Shown piece after piece: positions 36,600-48,022 of a stretch of 64,000 bases of DNA. The translations under genes were made by a program, and so were the position numbers. Origin of the DNA: Topomyia yanbarensis (taxonomy: Eukaryota > Arthropoda > Insecta > Diptera > Culicidae). Position 1 is the stretch's first letter. The number at the start of each line of letters is the position of its first letter. The notes beneath the pieces were generated by a model. That model ran no database searches. It worked only from the letters and a program-made list of their open reading frames with translations, and had not been told where the DNA came from. The stretch spans positions 354,576,413 through 354,640,412 of the forward strand of contig NC_080672.1 of the NCBI RefSeq assembly GCF_030247195.1, read 5' to 3'.

Positions 36600-39295
36600 A
36601 AAACTACTTGCGAAAAGACTATGACAGCAAATCTTTACTGCTTATCTCCTTCTCTATTTCCGGTTGTCGTCGTGACAATCCCGTTGACGTGACAGCTGAC
36701 GGCCTCTACTGTATCGTGACGAGAAGTGTTGCCAGTATCCACATCCCCTGTAAAAAAACAAGTCCCACTAGATTCCTCTGGACCATGGATAGTGTATTTT
36801 CGAACCGGAGAGAAACCGGTTATAATGAATATATTGAAATTTCTCGGAAACTGACTACCTGGCGGTAACTCGGATAACACGTGGTCGGGCAAAGAAGATA
36901 CGTGTTGTAGTGAATGATCTCGGTCTGACAAACGAGCTTGCTTGTTGTGAGCAGCAGTTGGGCCACACAACCCCCTATTGTGGCAATAAGAAACTGTGCG
37001 GTAAATGCGAGGGAGACAATGAGGATGACTCTTGCGGCAGATAAACTGAAAAGTATATTTACCGCAGGGGCCCTTCACATGCTCTTAAATTATGCCCAGC
37101 GTACAAGAGACGCGGGTATAAAATCAAGCGCCCCCTTAAGCAGCACTCGAAGCGTTATTATGCAGAAATATTATTGAATGTTTCGCCATCTGTCCTGTCC
37201 TAAAATCCCTATGCTCGTTTGGCTCTACAATGAGCAAGAATCTGATCCTTAAGAGGGAACAACTCTCGTTAACCTGGGGGAGTCCAGGAAGAGGTGAAAT
37301 CTTGCCTCCCCTTGACTACCTCGTAAGGGTCCCAATGTGTCCTCTGAGAGTGCGCCAACAATATCTAATAAATCCAACGGAAGTACCCACCACTGTCAGG
37401 GACACCAGAAAGCCAAAGTGTGCCCTTTTTTCAAATTTTCTGATATTGTGAACTTAATTTTCGCAGCTTTCAATTTTACTAATCCCCTTAAAATCCTTCA
37501 GCCACGTTTCTCCTTATAGTGCAAACAGTTTTGAAGTAGTTGACTGCTAAATGACCCCAGCAGCGATCGTATCCTTCGATGGCAAAGTCATCAAACGAGG
37601 TCACTGATTCGATCACTGTCCTACAGTAGAATCGTCTGGATCGAGCAAGTCTCTATTGAGGAGTACTTTTAGGGATTAAAAATTACTATTCTTTCAACCG
37701 AATTAACCTCCCGTCGACACCAGGCATTGAAATTGTCTCTTGTCAAGCTCTAAGCAACGGCAAAATTCTTTACGTCGCTTCCATTTACATTCCTACTATA
37801 GCCTCGGTAGGGCACCGAACGCTTTGTAATATCACGGAATACTTACCTGCACCGCGGCTAGTTCCACGTGACTTTAATTCGCACTGTACGATATGAGGCT
37901 GTCTTCGTGGTGATAATAGATCAACATTAATCTTATATGTTTGCAACAATTTCAACATGACCATCTTAAACACGGAAGATATGACACGGATTCAAGCGCG
38001 TTGGATTTATCACTATGCTCGACATCGCTACAGTTAGATTGCATATGGAAAGTGATCCTTGATCCCCACGATAGCGACCATTTACCTATCGTGATTTCAA
38101 TTGCTAACGATTCACGATCATCAGAAAAATCAATGTCTCGTATGACTTCACACGGAACATTGATTGGAAGTGCTATGTTGCCGCGATATCTGATAAAATT
38201 GAATCCACTCAAGAAGTTCCTCCGGAGGAAGAGCACAGGTTTTTGGCTGGCTTGATTCTCGACAGTGAGAATCAAGTTTAGACTAAACCGGTACCCAGCG
38301 GCAACATCCAAAAACGTTCTCCCAATCTGTGGTGGGACAAAGAGTGCTCAAACGTGTACTCGGAGAAAGCCACCGTGTATAGGACCTTCCGAGACAACGG
38401 ACTACCCGCTAGCTATCGACAGTACGCTACACTAGAAACGTGAATGAAGAGTTTGATGATAGCCAAGAAACGTGGCCACTGGCGCAGGTTCGTTGACGGA
38501 TTAACGAGGGAAACATCCATGAGCACTCTTTGGGGTACGACCCGACGTATGCGAAGCCGTAACTTTACGAACGAGAACGTAGAATATTCAAACCGTTGTA
38601 TATTCGATTTCGCCAAGAAGTGGCCGGTTTCCACCCCAGCACAGAAGACCTACCGTGCCGCGTCCCCTCTTGATACCGCAAACGAAACATCTTTTTTGAT
38701 GGTGGAATTCTCACTCGCTCTCTTATCATGTAACAATAAAGCCCCAGGCCAAACAGAATCAAAATTACCTTGTTGAAGAATCTGCCGGGACTCTGCCTGT
38801 TGGATTAATTTAATAAGTTTATTGAGAGTGACATTGCCCCACATGATTGGAGACAAAACTATAAAAAAACATCCTCTGACCACAACTCGTACCGACCGAT
38901 TGCAACGCTGTCCTGTATCCGGAAGTTGTTCGAAAAAATGATTTTGTTTCGCCTCGACAATTGTGTCGAAGCAAATGGCTTACTGTCATATGCACAATTC
39001 GATTTCTGCAAAGGCAAAGGCACGAACGATTGCTTTGCGTTGCTCTCAACAGAAATTCAAATGGCCTATGCCAGCAAAGAGCAGATAGGTGCATTACTAT
39101 ACAAAAACACGAATATTATATTATCCCTTCTTGTATATGTATAAGTTAGCTATAAAATTTCGTTAGTTTCATTATATTTATATAAATTTTTAATGTGTAA
39201 TCCCCTAGCTTTAAGAAATTCAAAATGTAAAAAATGGCACCTTTAAGCTAACGCAAATGTGCCTTATCATATAAACGAATTGAATAAAAAGGGAT
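36600..39295 (+). pseudogene. Internally deleted copy of the I-clade family
   Basis: Matches to the complete copy at 47716-54078 run in order. ORF1 pieces come first (EISRKLT-like, then RVVVNDLG-like), then a zinc knuckle region (GHTTPYCGNKKLCGKC near 36958-37010), the ORF1/ORF2 junction (TATCCTTCGATGGC near 37569), endonuclease pieces at about 37590-38110, the WWDKEC linker near 38330, and RT fingers to MAYASKEQ at about 39086. There the RT stops abruptly and 3' UTR sequence follows (GCATTACTATAC, then ATGGCACCTTTAAGCTAACGCA), ending AACGAATTGAATAAAAA near 39292. Many stops and frameshifts are present. Confidence 0.9.
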
Positions 39296-39386
39296 CTCCT
39301 CATCAGTCAGCTTAAAAACATTTTTTTCTTCGCTTTAATTGTTAGAATTTTTATCTGAGAATATTCTTTCATAGTTTCAGGGTATA

Positions 39387-39932
39387 CACTACCGGTCAAT
39401 AGTTTAAGTTCACTTGTGTTTTTTTAAATTTTACATAATTGAGTGGGTTTCTCAGTAGACTATATTATGTTGCTACACGTTACTGGTCAGAGTGTAGCAG
39501 GATGTTTGACGCCTTTGGGTGACGCGTAGATCACACACAAACTTGTTTTGACAGGTTGTATTCTTTCGATGCGTCGAGCTCATAACACGTGTAACATTTT
39601 AGTGCTGCAAGAGCTCACTCCAAAAATTATATTCCAAATTGTTTTTTTTTAATATTTTTCTTTATTAAAAGATAAGTAGAAATATTCTTAAATTGAAAAT
39701 CGTAACTGTCGAAAAAAAATCTATTCAAATTGACCTAATTCGAAGATGATCATCTCATTATTGGAAAGTGAAAAAAACTACATATTGTATGTGTCTATCG
39801 TAGACAAATGGGTCGAAAAATAATTATAAATAATTATAAATGATAAATTAATAACAATGAATTAATAAAACCATAGATTTTTGAATATTACATTTACATT
39901 ATAGGGTGACCTTAAACTTTTGACCGGTAGTG
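39387..39932. mobile_element. Tc1/mariner-type MITE, 546 bp, TA target duplication
   Basis: 27-bp inverted ends starting CACTACCGGTCAA (two mismatches between ends) are flanked on both sides by TA (39385-39386 and 39933-39934), the duplication made by Tc1/mariner transposases. The interior is AT-rich with no intact transposase frame, so it is a deletion derivative. Confidence 0.85.
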
Positions 39933-39948
39933 TAGTTGATTAACATTT

Positions 39949-41512
39949 GAAGGGTGGATATTCAAAGTCGTATAACCGCCATTTCCAATTTTTATAGGAA
40001 CAGAAAAACACTCGCATTTTTTCATTTTTAAGATTAAAAACAAAAACTCACGATTGTTTGTTTATTACACAAGTAATACGACACTTATTAAGGCTTGAAA
40101 CGATTTCGCTTTAAATTGAGGAAAATACGACCACTTGAAATTTGAACACATATAAGTCGAGGGGGTCTGATAGTTCAAAGTCCTATATCAACCATTATTT
40201 ATTTAGCGTCACGAAGTGGAAGTCAGAGAGATATGCTTCGCGAAGGTATTAGGTCATTTTTGGCAATTCTATAGTTAAGATTCTTCAATAAACGCTCACA
40301 GTATTCATAACATAAAGCATACACAGATATTTATTTGTTTGTTTTAGTGAATTCGTTACTCGATATTTCGGGATTTTAGATTAAATGAATATCTCTTGTT
40401 ACTACTTTGCCGGTAAGACGAAATGCGAGTGTATATGCAATATTTCTTTGGACAAACTTTTTTTAATTAATGATAACGTTAAATACCACCGAAAACGACT
40501 TAGGTCCTTGGGAATCACTTTCGCTGAAATGCGTTTTACCAAAGCAGTCGCCAGGGTTGCCAAAAGTATTTTTGTGTTAAAAAATCTTTTCATCTGTCTT
40601 TACTTTTCGAAAAATCTGTGTCGATATCTGTGTCGAATTAGTTTAGTCGTTCAACCTTTTGCTGAATAATCTATCGAAGATACTAACTAATATGGTTTAA
40701 ATACTTCAAACAAGGACCTGTTCATATTTACGTAAAAAACCAATACAAAACGTTCTGATATTTTACATTCATAAAGTTGAACTTTATCGATGTGTACAAT
40801 ACAATGGAAGAATAATTTTATTCTACCTTTAATGACTTTTGGTAATATAATATATACATTTAGTGACCAATGTAGCTGTCGAATTTTCATACAAAAGATT
40901 GAGAATTAACAAGAATTACAGAATATTACAATTAACGTTTCTGGGAGTATAATTCAGCCAGGCGTTTGCCAGACTTGTGGAGTCAAAAACAGTAAAACTA
41001 GCAATGAATGTAAATCACGGAAGATCCCTAAAGCTTTGCATGGGCTTTCTCTTGTATATCTCCTCTCAAAACCCTCATGCTCGGTTTGCATTTTTTGACA
41101 CTTCACTAGGCTGTGTATAAAGTGTCTGAAACCTTCACATTTCAGAGTGAGCGACCACTCTCACAAGTGAAGATATATTTAATATAGAGCGCTAAGCTTA
41201 GAGAGACGGAAAGGAAGTAACACCGAAACTGAAAAAAAAAATTTGTAACATCATTTCTCAAAAATCTGTATATCTGTACATACATGCTGAAAACTCTGTA
41301 TAAATGCAGATTTTTCTGTATTTTTGGTAACCATGCTTGGCACTGGGTCAAAAAGGTTTAAATTGCAATTAAGAAAAATTCTAACAATAAAACTATTGAA
41401 AATTTTGATTTGGTCTTCTCGCCAAAATTACGGCATTAGCTTAGAGTTTCAAAAAAAAAAAGAACGAATTTTGTAAAATTGACGGTTATACAACTTTAAA
41501 TATCAACCCTTC
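39949..41512. mobile_element. Possible 1.56-kb inverted-repeat element
   Basis: GAAGGGTGGATATTCAAAGT at 39949 and the inverted copy at the right (TTAAATATCAACCCTTC, ending 41512) extend together for about 35 bp, through CGTATAACCG and its complement. A related motif (GATAGTTCAAAGTCCTATAT) lies inside near 40170. No transposase. The small ORFs (40385-40669, 40402-40593) are unconvincing. Confidence 0.5.
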
Positions 41513-41717
41513 ATATATTTTATAATTTAAAGTAATGCTCACAAATTTGATGTTCATCAAATTCGACGACCGTATACAGTTTCTTGAACTAATTTAATTT
41601 CTTATTGAAATAACATATCAGTATATCCAAAGTTAGTTGTTAAAACGTGCCTTTGAAAACCAAAATATTTGGCGAAAATACTGCAATTTTACATAGAAAA
41701 TAACTTTAGAAAGGCCA

Positions 41718-41814
41718 CCCTTGTAACAATTGCGGTTTTATGATAGTTTTATAGTCACTCATAAAACTTAGATTGCACTTCTAGCGGGCTATAAAACTTC
41801 AATTGTTACTTGGG
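41718..41814. mobile_element. 97-bp palindromic MITE, copy 2
   Basis: Same family as 13730-13826, in the opposite orientation. It ends AATTGTTACTTGGG and has AAACTTAGATTGCACTTCTA in the middle. Confidence 0.8.
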
Positions 41815-41844
41815 CAGCTATGGGTTTTGCAGAATTGGTATGTT

Positions 41845-42010
41845 GTATTTTCTATTATTTTGATTATAGAGGTTTTAACCTTAGTGTCATTGCCTCTTTT
41901 TTGGGTTAGAAAAATCTTGAGCACTATGTGCTGGGTTGGGAATCGAACCTAGTTGAGCTGCGTACAAGGCAATCGATTTACCTACCAACTACGATATGCC
42001 CGTCCCCGTT
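41845..42010 (-). mobile_element. tRNA-derived SINE, Feilai-like
   Basis: On the minus strand an A box TATCGTAGTTGG (41985-41996) and a perfect B box GGTTCGATTCC (41939-41949) are spaced as in tRNA genes, giving an internal Pol III promoter. The 3' part has TGACACTAAGGTTAAAACCT, then an AT-rich tail. GTATGTT flanks both sides (41838-41844 and 42011-42017), a likely target duplication. The body and tail recall Feilai of Aedes aegypti (from memory). Movement would need a LINE partner. Confidence 0.8.
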
Positions 42011-42017
42011 GTATGTT

Positions 42018-43059
42018 AGTGATATTTACAAGTTTGTAAAACATATTCAATTAATCAATTGCGATTTTAATACGAAAATGAAAAAAACCGACTTTGAGGC
42101 CGCATTTCTAAAAAAAAAACAACGATTCTTGACAATTAAACCTAATATTTACATTATATTTTTAAGAACAAATAAAGGTTTGTTCTCTGCAACATTTAAT
42201 TCTTTTGTACATTCTACGTTAAAGTTCTCTTTGAGGTTTCGTTGTTTTGAACATTAATCGCAAACAGTGCAAGTAAAATAAAGAGAATAGTTGAAACAGT
42301 TTTTGTTCAAATTCCCGGTAAAGATGTAAATGTGGCAACACTGGTTGGTAGAATTGTTTGGCCTTCCATCTGGGTTTATTGCTCTGTTGTCGGAAGAGTC
42401 TTTGGGTGTACTGAAACCGGATCCAATGTTGATTGTAGCTCGCAGTAATCATGCGTGAGAAACAAACATGAGACATTTAGAGGGAATCTCTCGTTTTTTG
42501 TGTTTACAGCGATGATTGAATATAGAATGCGTTTTGTGTAAATAGCGATTACATATTACCCGTAATCTACAAAATTGAAACATCTGTACATCCAAGTTGC
42601 TTTTATCACACCATTCAAAAAGCTCATTACCAATAATATATGCGAAGGAGTTCTTTCAATATGTTCTATATTATTAGAAAGCAAAACGCTGAAAACCGCC
42701 ACACATCTGCTGCCACAATATGGAACCCCACCGGTAACCATGTACCTCCATCAGACTAACCCTGGTATGGTGACGCATGGTGTTTCGTAACGGTACAAAG
42801 TCGTTCGCGATCCCGCAATTTCGCGGTCTCGTCGTGTTCCTACCAATTCTATCCATCCTTACAAATACCGTGGGAAATTTACAATTTCCCCGTTTGGAAA
42901 AAGCTCTCCGGCAAAGCGAGTGGCGAGTTAGCAACCGAAGAGCGAGAGTCTGATGCTCTGATCCTTTCAGCAGCATCTGTAAGCCGGTCGTTCGGTAGGT
43001 CGGTCGTTCGGTTGTTCGGTGAGCGCTCGCTCGGTACACAATAACCAAACCAGGCACCA
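42018..43059. other. Intergenic, becoming GC-richer to the right
   Basis: Frames on both strands (41928-42257, 42219-42476, 42674-43060) overlap one another and carry no motif. No gene is supported. Confidence 0.35.
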
Positions 43060-43860
43060 TCGGAATCCGTCAGTTTGATTTCAGCCGTCGTTCGTTTCGT
43101 GTGGCCATTGTAGTGGAGCACTGAAGGAAAACCCAAAAAAAAACTCCACTGTTTCAGTATTTATATTGCTGCTGCTATCGGTGGCACAGTGCACCGGGAT
43201 CGGTGTTTGTTGAGTTGAGTTGAGTTGAGTTGGGAGAAGTGGTGCCGAAGGAAAAGTTTTTGAATTGTGCGCTCCGTTTGTCGAACGTGGTGTGTGGCTC
43301 AACAAAGATAACTAGTGGTACACTATTCGAATAGCTGAACGCAGGCGAAGAGCAGCTGTCCTGTCTAGTGGGTCGGTATTGTTTCATTGCTATTTTCATT
43401 ACGGGGTTTCCCCCGAACCCGAGTGAATGTATACAACGGCATAAGTTGATTACGTTGAATAAATAAAGTGGCCGATTCTTTTTCATTTAGCTTTAATTGT
43501 TGGAGATGTTACCTTGCTTTGTTTGGGAAGTTGGCGAAGGTCGTCATCCCTTACTTGGCATATCAACTGTTGTGCAGGTCTGACTTATGGCGAGGGCAGT
43601 CAGTAAGTGATAATTGGGACTTTTCGTGCTCGTTGACTATCTGCCAAGTCAGTCGCGCATAGCAAAGGCCGTTGTTATTCTAGGAAGGATGTGAAGGATA
43701 GTGATATTTTTTTCTGCCTACAACAGTGAAACCCGCAGTTTGCATCTATCGTAGCCAGAGGGCGGTTGAAAGTGTGCTGAAGTGTGTATTCGCAGAAGGA
43801 AATCGTGCACAAGAGATGAAAAGCTGCAAAAATAAATAGTGTCGGCAATGGTTGTGGGAT
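43060..43860 (+). promoter_or_regulatory. Candidate host promoter and noncoding first exon
   Basis: A GC-rich tract with GAGCGCTCGCTCGG (about 43020) precedes TCCGTCAGTTTG, which contains the arthropod initiator TCAGT with +1 near 43072. GTCGTTCGTTTCGTGTGG follows at the position where a downstream promoter element would lie, though the match is loose. The next 700 bp are repeat-free apart from (GAGTT)n at 43203-43227. No start codon with a convincing frame follows. This is an inference only. Confidence 0.3.
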
Positions 43861-44369
43861 GAGAAGCCAGTTTCCTATTTATCTCCCAGCGAACGCCGAC
43901 ATATTCCGTCTATGTCAATTTGCCCAGAGTCGCTTTGCAGTGACGGTATGGGAGGTGAAATGGGAAAAAAATACGTGGAAATCTGGTGAAATATTAGGCC
44001 AGACGGCAGAGCTCTGTGTGTATGCGGAGAAGAGACATTGTCGTAATCATCATAATGGATATTGTTCCTATCACATTCAACCCGCTTTTCGAACTGGCTT
44101 TTGTGCTTACGAACTCTGTGAATCAAACGAAGAGTATAGGATGGTATGTACGCATTTGTTTGTTACGAACGATGGACGGCGTATGGCTGAAATTGGTTCG
44201 TGATGATGATGGTGGAGCGGATTAAATTATGTGCACGTCGAAACTCGCTTTGTTGTTGTAACGGTGTTTCGCAATGTCATATGCGATTGGATTGAAAAAA
44301 TGATTTTACCTTTTCGCTTTAGAATCGGGCTTGATGTTGGAGTTTCCCCCTTGCGAGGTGGGATAGATG
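43861..44369 (+). other. Possible exon-like region, not identified
   Basis: An open frame at 43859-44203 (114 codons, rich in C, H and R) matches nothing known to me. GATGGTATGTACGC at about 44139-44152 is a good 5' splice site. It could be the end of a noncoding or short coding exon belonging to the candidate promoter upstream. Confidence 0.2.
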
Positions 44370-44466
44370 CCCTACTAACAATTGATGTTTTATAGTTCTC
44401 TTGAAACCATTTTTAAAACTTAGAATGTACTTGTAGTATGCCATAAAACCAGAATTGTTACTTGGG
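44370..44466. mobile_element. 97-bp palindromic MITE, copy 3
   Basis: Begins CCCTACTAACAATTGATG and ends GAATTGTTACTTGGG, with AAACTTAGAATGTACTTGTA in the middle. Exactly 97 bp like the other copies. TG lies on both sides. Confidence 0.78.
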
Positions 44467-44662
44467 TGGTTTCGAAATAAGTTTTCGTTCGGTTTTAAAA
44501 GTTCATTATTTAGAAAATACAAAATAAACGAGGGTAAATAGACTGCAAGTTTTATAAATGAAAGCATAGTGTAGTAGAATTTTAAAATTCAAATGGAGGA
44601 ATACCTTCTAATCAATAGGTAGCCAAATTTTGTCAACAAACCATATATTAATAAGGAAATAG

Positions 44663-44930
44663 TCAATAGTCACTCAATCTTTGATTCTTTTCGTAGTCGA
44701 AAGCAGTAATTGTATGTATTAGTTTTTGCTTATCTATATCAAAATCAAAGTTGTCAAAATAATGTTCATTTCTCAAAGGCACCAAATGTCCAGAATACAT
44801 ACCTAGAGCACTAGAAACTTTCATCGTCGAAAGTAGCATCCTATCCCACTGTGACCCACAGAGCCGTGTTACGACCACTCGAGGCTGCTGGGCATTCTTA
44901 AACTTAGTGAACAGTAATTATTTTCGATGG
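44663..44930 (-). pseudogene. Unidentified short coding-like region
   Basis: The minus-strand frame reads FKNAQQPRVVVTRLCGSQWD and continues ALGMYSGHLVPLRNEHYFDN to a stop at 44663. CTAGGTATGT near 44804-44813 (minus strand) could be a 5' splice site. The composition looks coding, but I recognise no family. Confidence 0.25.
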
Positions 44931-45104
44931 AAGTCATAAAGTACCACTTCACAGAAATAATTCAGTATACCATTAGCTATGGAATTTGCGTTTCGACTTC
45001 GTCGCATCAGAACCCGACACTAACTTAGTGGAAGGACAAAACTAGCGCCAGATTGATGCTAGCTCCAAAGACGGAGAAAAGAGTTGTGTTTAATGATATC
45101 TTTT

Positions 45105-45460
45105 TTTACTCGATTAACGCAAACAATCGTTTAATTTCTAAAATAATCGAAAAATCAATAATCGATTACAAGCTTTCGGTATAATCGAGCAAATCGAGTA
45201 GCTGCTATCAATAATCCGAGAGCATAATTAATGAAGGATTACATTGAAAATGAAAGTCGCAGAGCAAAAAAAAAAAAAATTTGACGAATCTTCTCCAAAT
45301 TTTTCAAAATGTGTCGAGCGACCTTTTTTTTGGTTTACAAAGTAATCGATTATTGATTTTAATCGATTATCTTGGTCGATTAATTGAATGAATTAATCAA
45401 GCTCTAAAAAATTATTCGATTAACGGATAATCGATTATTTGCAAAAATCAGACATCACTA
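45105..45460. repeat. AATCGATTA-rich segment
   Basis: At least seven TCGATTA/TAATCGA words lie within about 350 bp (near 45113, 45162, 45348, 45361, 45376, 45414 and 45428). Both ends carry CTCGATTAACG-like sequence. It could be a degenerate repeat or a cluster of ATCGAT transcription-factor sites. Confidence 0.5.
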
Positions 45461-45949
45461 GGTGTTCCTGAACAAACACCTAGTCTGTAGTGATGCGTCG
45501 CTGTAGCGGGCTGTACGGCCTGTGCAAATGTAAATATACCGAAAAAAATGTAGTTTATCGGTACCGTTGGCATCCCTGGTCACCACCACGTATTGATTTT
45601 CGGAAAGTAGAAGCACATTGATGGAAATTGCGTTTTTTGTTTGTTTCTAGAACGTCAGGATCAGTTTCTATAAGCGTTTTTATTTTTTTGTATTATCGAT
45701 CATAAAAATAGCCACTGAGATTGGGATGGAAAATGCAGGAAAATTAATAAGTGACCGTCTTGACTATTTCTAGTGTACATTTGAGTGCTGAGTTAAATGG
45801 CGTGATTAGATGTTGTATACAAGGTCCCGTTCTTAAAATATGTTTAAAAACAGTTTTTAGGGCAAGTGTACATAATTCCGAAATGGTCAACTTAGGAGGT
45901 ATATTATGAAACTTCTCAGAAGATATATTTAATATATATTTAAATCGTT

Positions 45950-46245
45950 TTACCCCAATTTTTCCTAAATATTGAATTTTTAGTTTAACTTTACTCAACA
46001 TTTTTATGTAGGTCTAACGCCACTGATCAAAAGTAATGTTTTTTGTGCAAAAAAGTCAAAGGAATCGAGTGAAGAAAGATAGAATGACCGCACGGAACGT
46101 GTGAACTCGTTTTACCCAATTTTTCCTCAAACTAAAGAGAGAAATTAATCATGGCAATATATTTCGAAAAGAGTCTACATACAGTTGATCAATAGTTGTA
46201 TTGCTTAAATGTAAAAGGTCATGGGAATCGATTGTAGATAGTCAG
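45950..46245 (-). repeat. Tandem repeat of the TTTACCC/CGATTCC type (about two units)
   Basis: CGTTTTACCCCAATTTTTCC and CGTTTTACCCAATTTTTCCT, with GGAATCGAGT and GGGAATCGATTGTAGATAG, are the reverse complement of units at 61850-62400. The element lies just before the Jockey-clade copy. Confidence 0.55.
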
Positions 46246-46254
46246 AGTGGCCAT

Positions 46255-47643
46255 ACCGGCTTGAACCTTCGTTCGAACCGGTCATAAATCTTGATGGCTC
46301 CTGGTTTACCTAGAGTTTTTCAACAGCAACAGTCTTTCTCAAGGCTACCTAAATTTTTTCGACAATTAATCTTTTTCAAGACTACCTAGTTTTTCTACTC
46401 AATCAGTCTTTTTCAAGACTAAAACATTTTTCAAGAACAATTCAGCCTAAAGAAATATTTAATTCTTCCAACATGCCTGGGTACTCCCAGAAAGGCCGTG
46501 TACCAAAAATTAAAGCTAAACGGAAAAGGGTATCTTCTCCACCCGCAAATTCAATTGACAGCAGTAACTCATCCGATGTTTTATCCGAATGTGAAGCTGA
46601 TGAAATTTCTAAATTTCATCGCATTGCGGATAATGCCAATGAGAAGAAAACGCAATCACCTCCGCCTATAACAGTGATGATCTCCGACTTCAAAGCCTTT
46701 CGAACTGAGCTTTCGACGTTCATTCCGGACGTCTGTATTCGTCTGTAAGGAATCCATCAACAATTGATTTGGTTTTGACAGATCAAAGTCACCTTTGTAG
46801 CGAATTGATTACACATGCTGACTTTGATTCTAATCATCTTCCAGTAACCTTTTATCACTTTCTCAAGAAGCTGTTTCCAATCCCATTAGCTCAGTGTTCA
46901 ATTATCACAAAGCGAATTGGGAAAGGTACAAAACTTATATTGAGAATAATTTTAATCATGACCTTGATTTAAAAAATAAAGCTGATATTGATACGGCATT
47001 ACAAAATTTAAGTGATTCTATAGTTGATGCTAGAAATTTATCAGTACCAACAACACAGAAAAAATTTAATACTCCTATTATTGACGACGATCTTCAACTT
47101 CTGATTCGCTTGAAGAATGTTCGAAGACGTCAATATCAACGTTCTCGTGATCCTGCTATGAAATGTATCTATCAGGATCTACAAAAAGAAATTAAGCATA
47201 GATTCACACTCTTAAGAAATGAAAATTTCGCGAAAGAGGTTGAACAAATCAAGCCAAGTTCTAAGCCTTTCTGGAAACTTTCTAAGGTTCTTAAGAAACC
47301 TCAGAAACCAATTCCAGTTTTGAAGGAAGGTGACCACATACTTCTTACAAACGAAGAAAAAGCTCAAAAATTTGCTCAGCAGTTTGAAAGCGTCCATAAT
47401 TTTAATCTTAACGTTGTGAGTCCTATTGAAACCGAAGTCTTACAAAAATATGAAAACGTATCAAATCAAGTATTGTCTCTAGACGATATTGTTGAAACAA
47501 ACTATGATGAGATCAAATCCATCATGAAAAACCGATTTAATCCACCTAGCAGTGAGATGAGACATTTCTTACACATTCACACACTCTATTGGATTAGTTT
47601 GCAGAACGCACGAGAAGTAAGCACCCAACTAGAGGTGGGATGA
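46255..47643 (+). pseudogene. Jockey-clade (Juan-like) retrotransposon, internally deleted
   Basis: The 5' UTR-like part (46320-46440) has three to four repeats of CAGTCTTTTTCAAGACTA. ORF1 starts at 46473 (a basic N-terminus, then PPPITVMISDFKAFRTEL, as in Jockey ORF1) and fuses after a deletion to the endonuclease end (STIDLVLTDQS, DSNHLPVTF, about 46752-46850). The pre-RT domain at 46894-47540 is open (FNYHKANWERYKTYIENNF, then KNVRRRQYQRSRDP, then KPFWKLSKVLKK) and resembles Juan elements of mosquitoes. It stops before the RT catalytic motifs, at IKSIMKNRF. Most of ORF1, the endonuclease and the RT palm are missing. Confidence 0.85.
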
Positions 47644-47715
47644 AAACAGTTTCTAGTCTTGCACGAATACAATCTCGAATAAACTGAATAAATCATAGAA
47701 ATCAACAAAACGACC

Positions 47716-48022
47716 TCATTCGTTATCGAGCACTCAGTCGAGATAGAAGTCTTTTGGCATCGGTCCGTACACTCTATAGCGACAAATAGTGTTAATCCGC
47801 ATTCAAGGTTATTTGCACACTCTGCGCCTAGTTGAGGTTTCAGTATTTTTTCCCTTCTTTTGTGTTTCTGTTTCTGAGTACCGTTAGCCGGTCAGTGAAG
47901 TGAAACAGTGTTCTTCTAGTAAGCCGTCTGGATACCGTTACATACACAAGCTAAGTATTAGTTTTCGTTTCCCCTTCTTGGTTGTCTTAATAACGTGCAC
48001 TGGGCAATAGGCCCGTGCAAAA
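47716..48022 (+). promoter_or_regulatory. 5' UTR / internal promoter region of the I-clade element
   Basis: 307 bp between the target duplication and the ORF1 start. Elements of this class start transcription at their first bases from a TATA-less internal promoter. TCATTCG at the very start would serve as initiator. The pyrimidine-rich part (about 47848-47870) is unremarkable. Confidence 0.5.

Noticed and set aside
41930..42010. Functional tRNA gene
   Set aside because: Only A and B boxes are kept; the rest does not fold as a cloverleaf from what I can see, and a SINE-type tail and target duplication are present.
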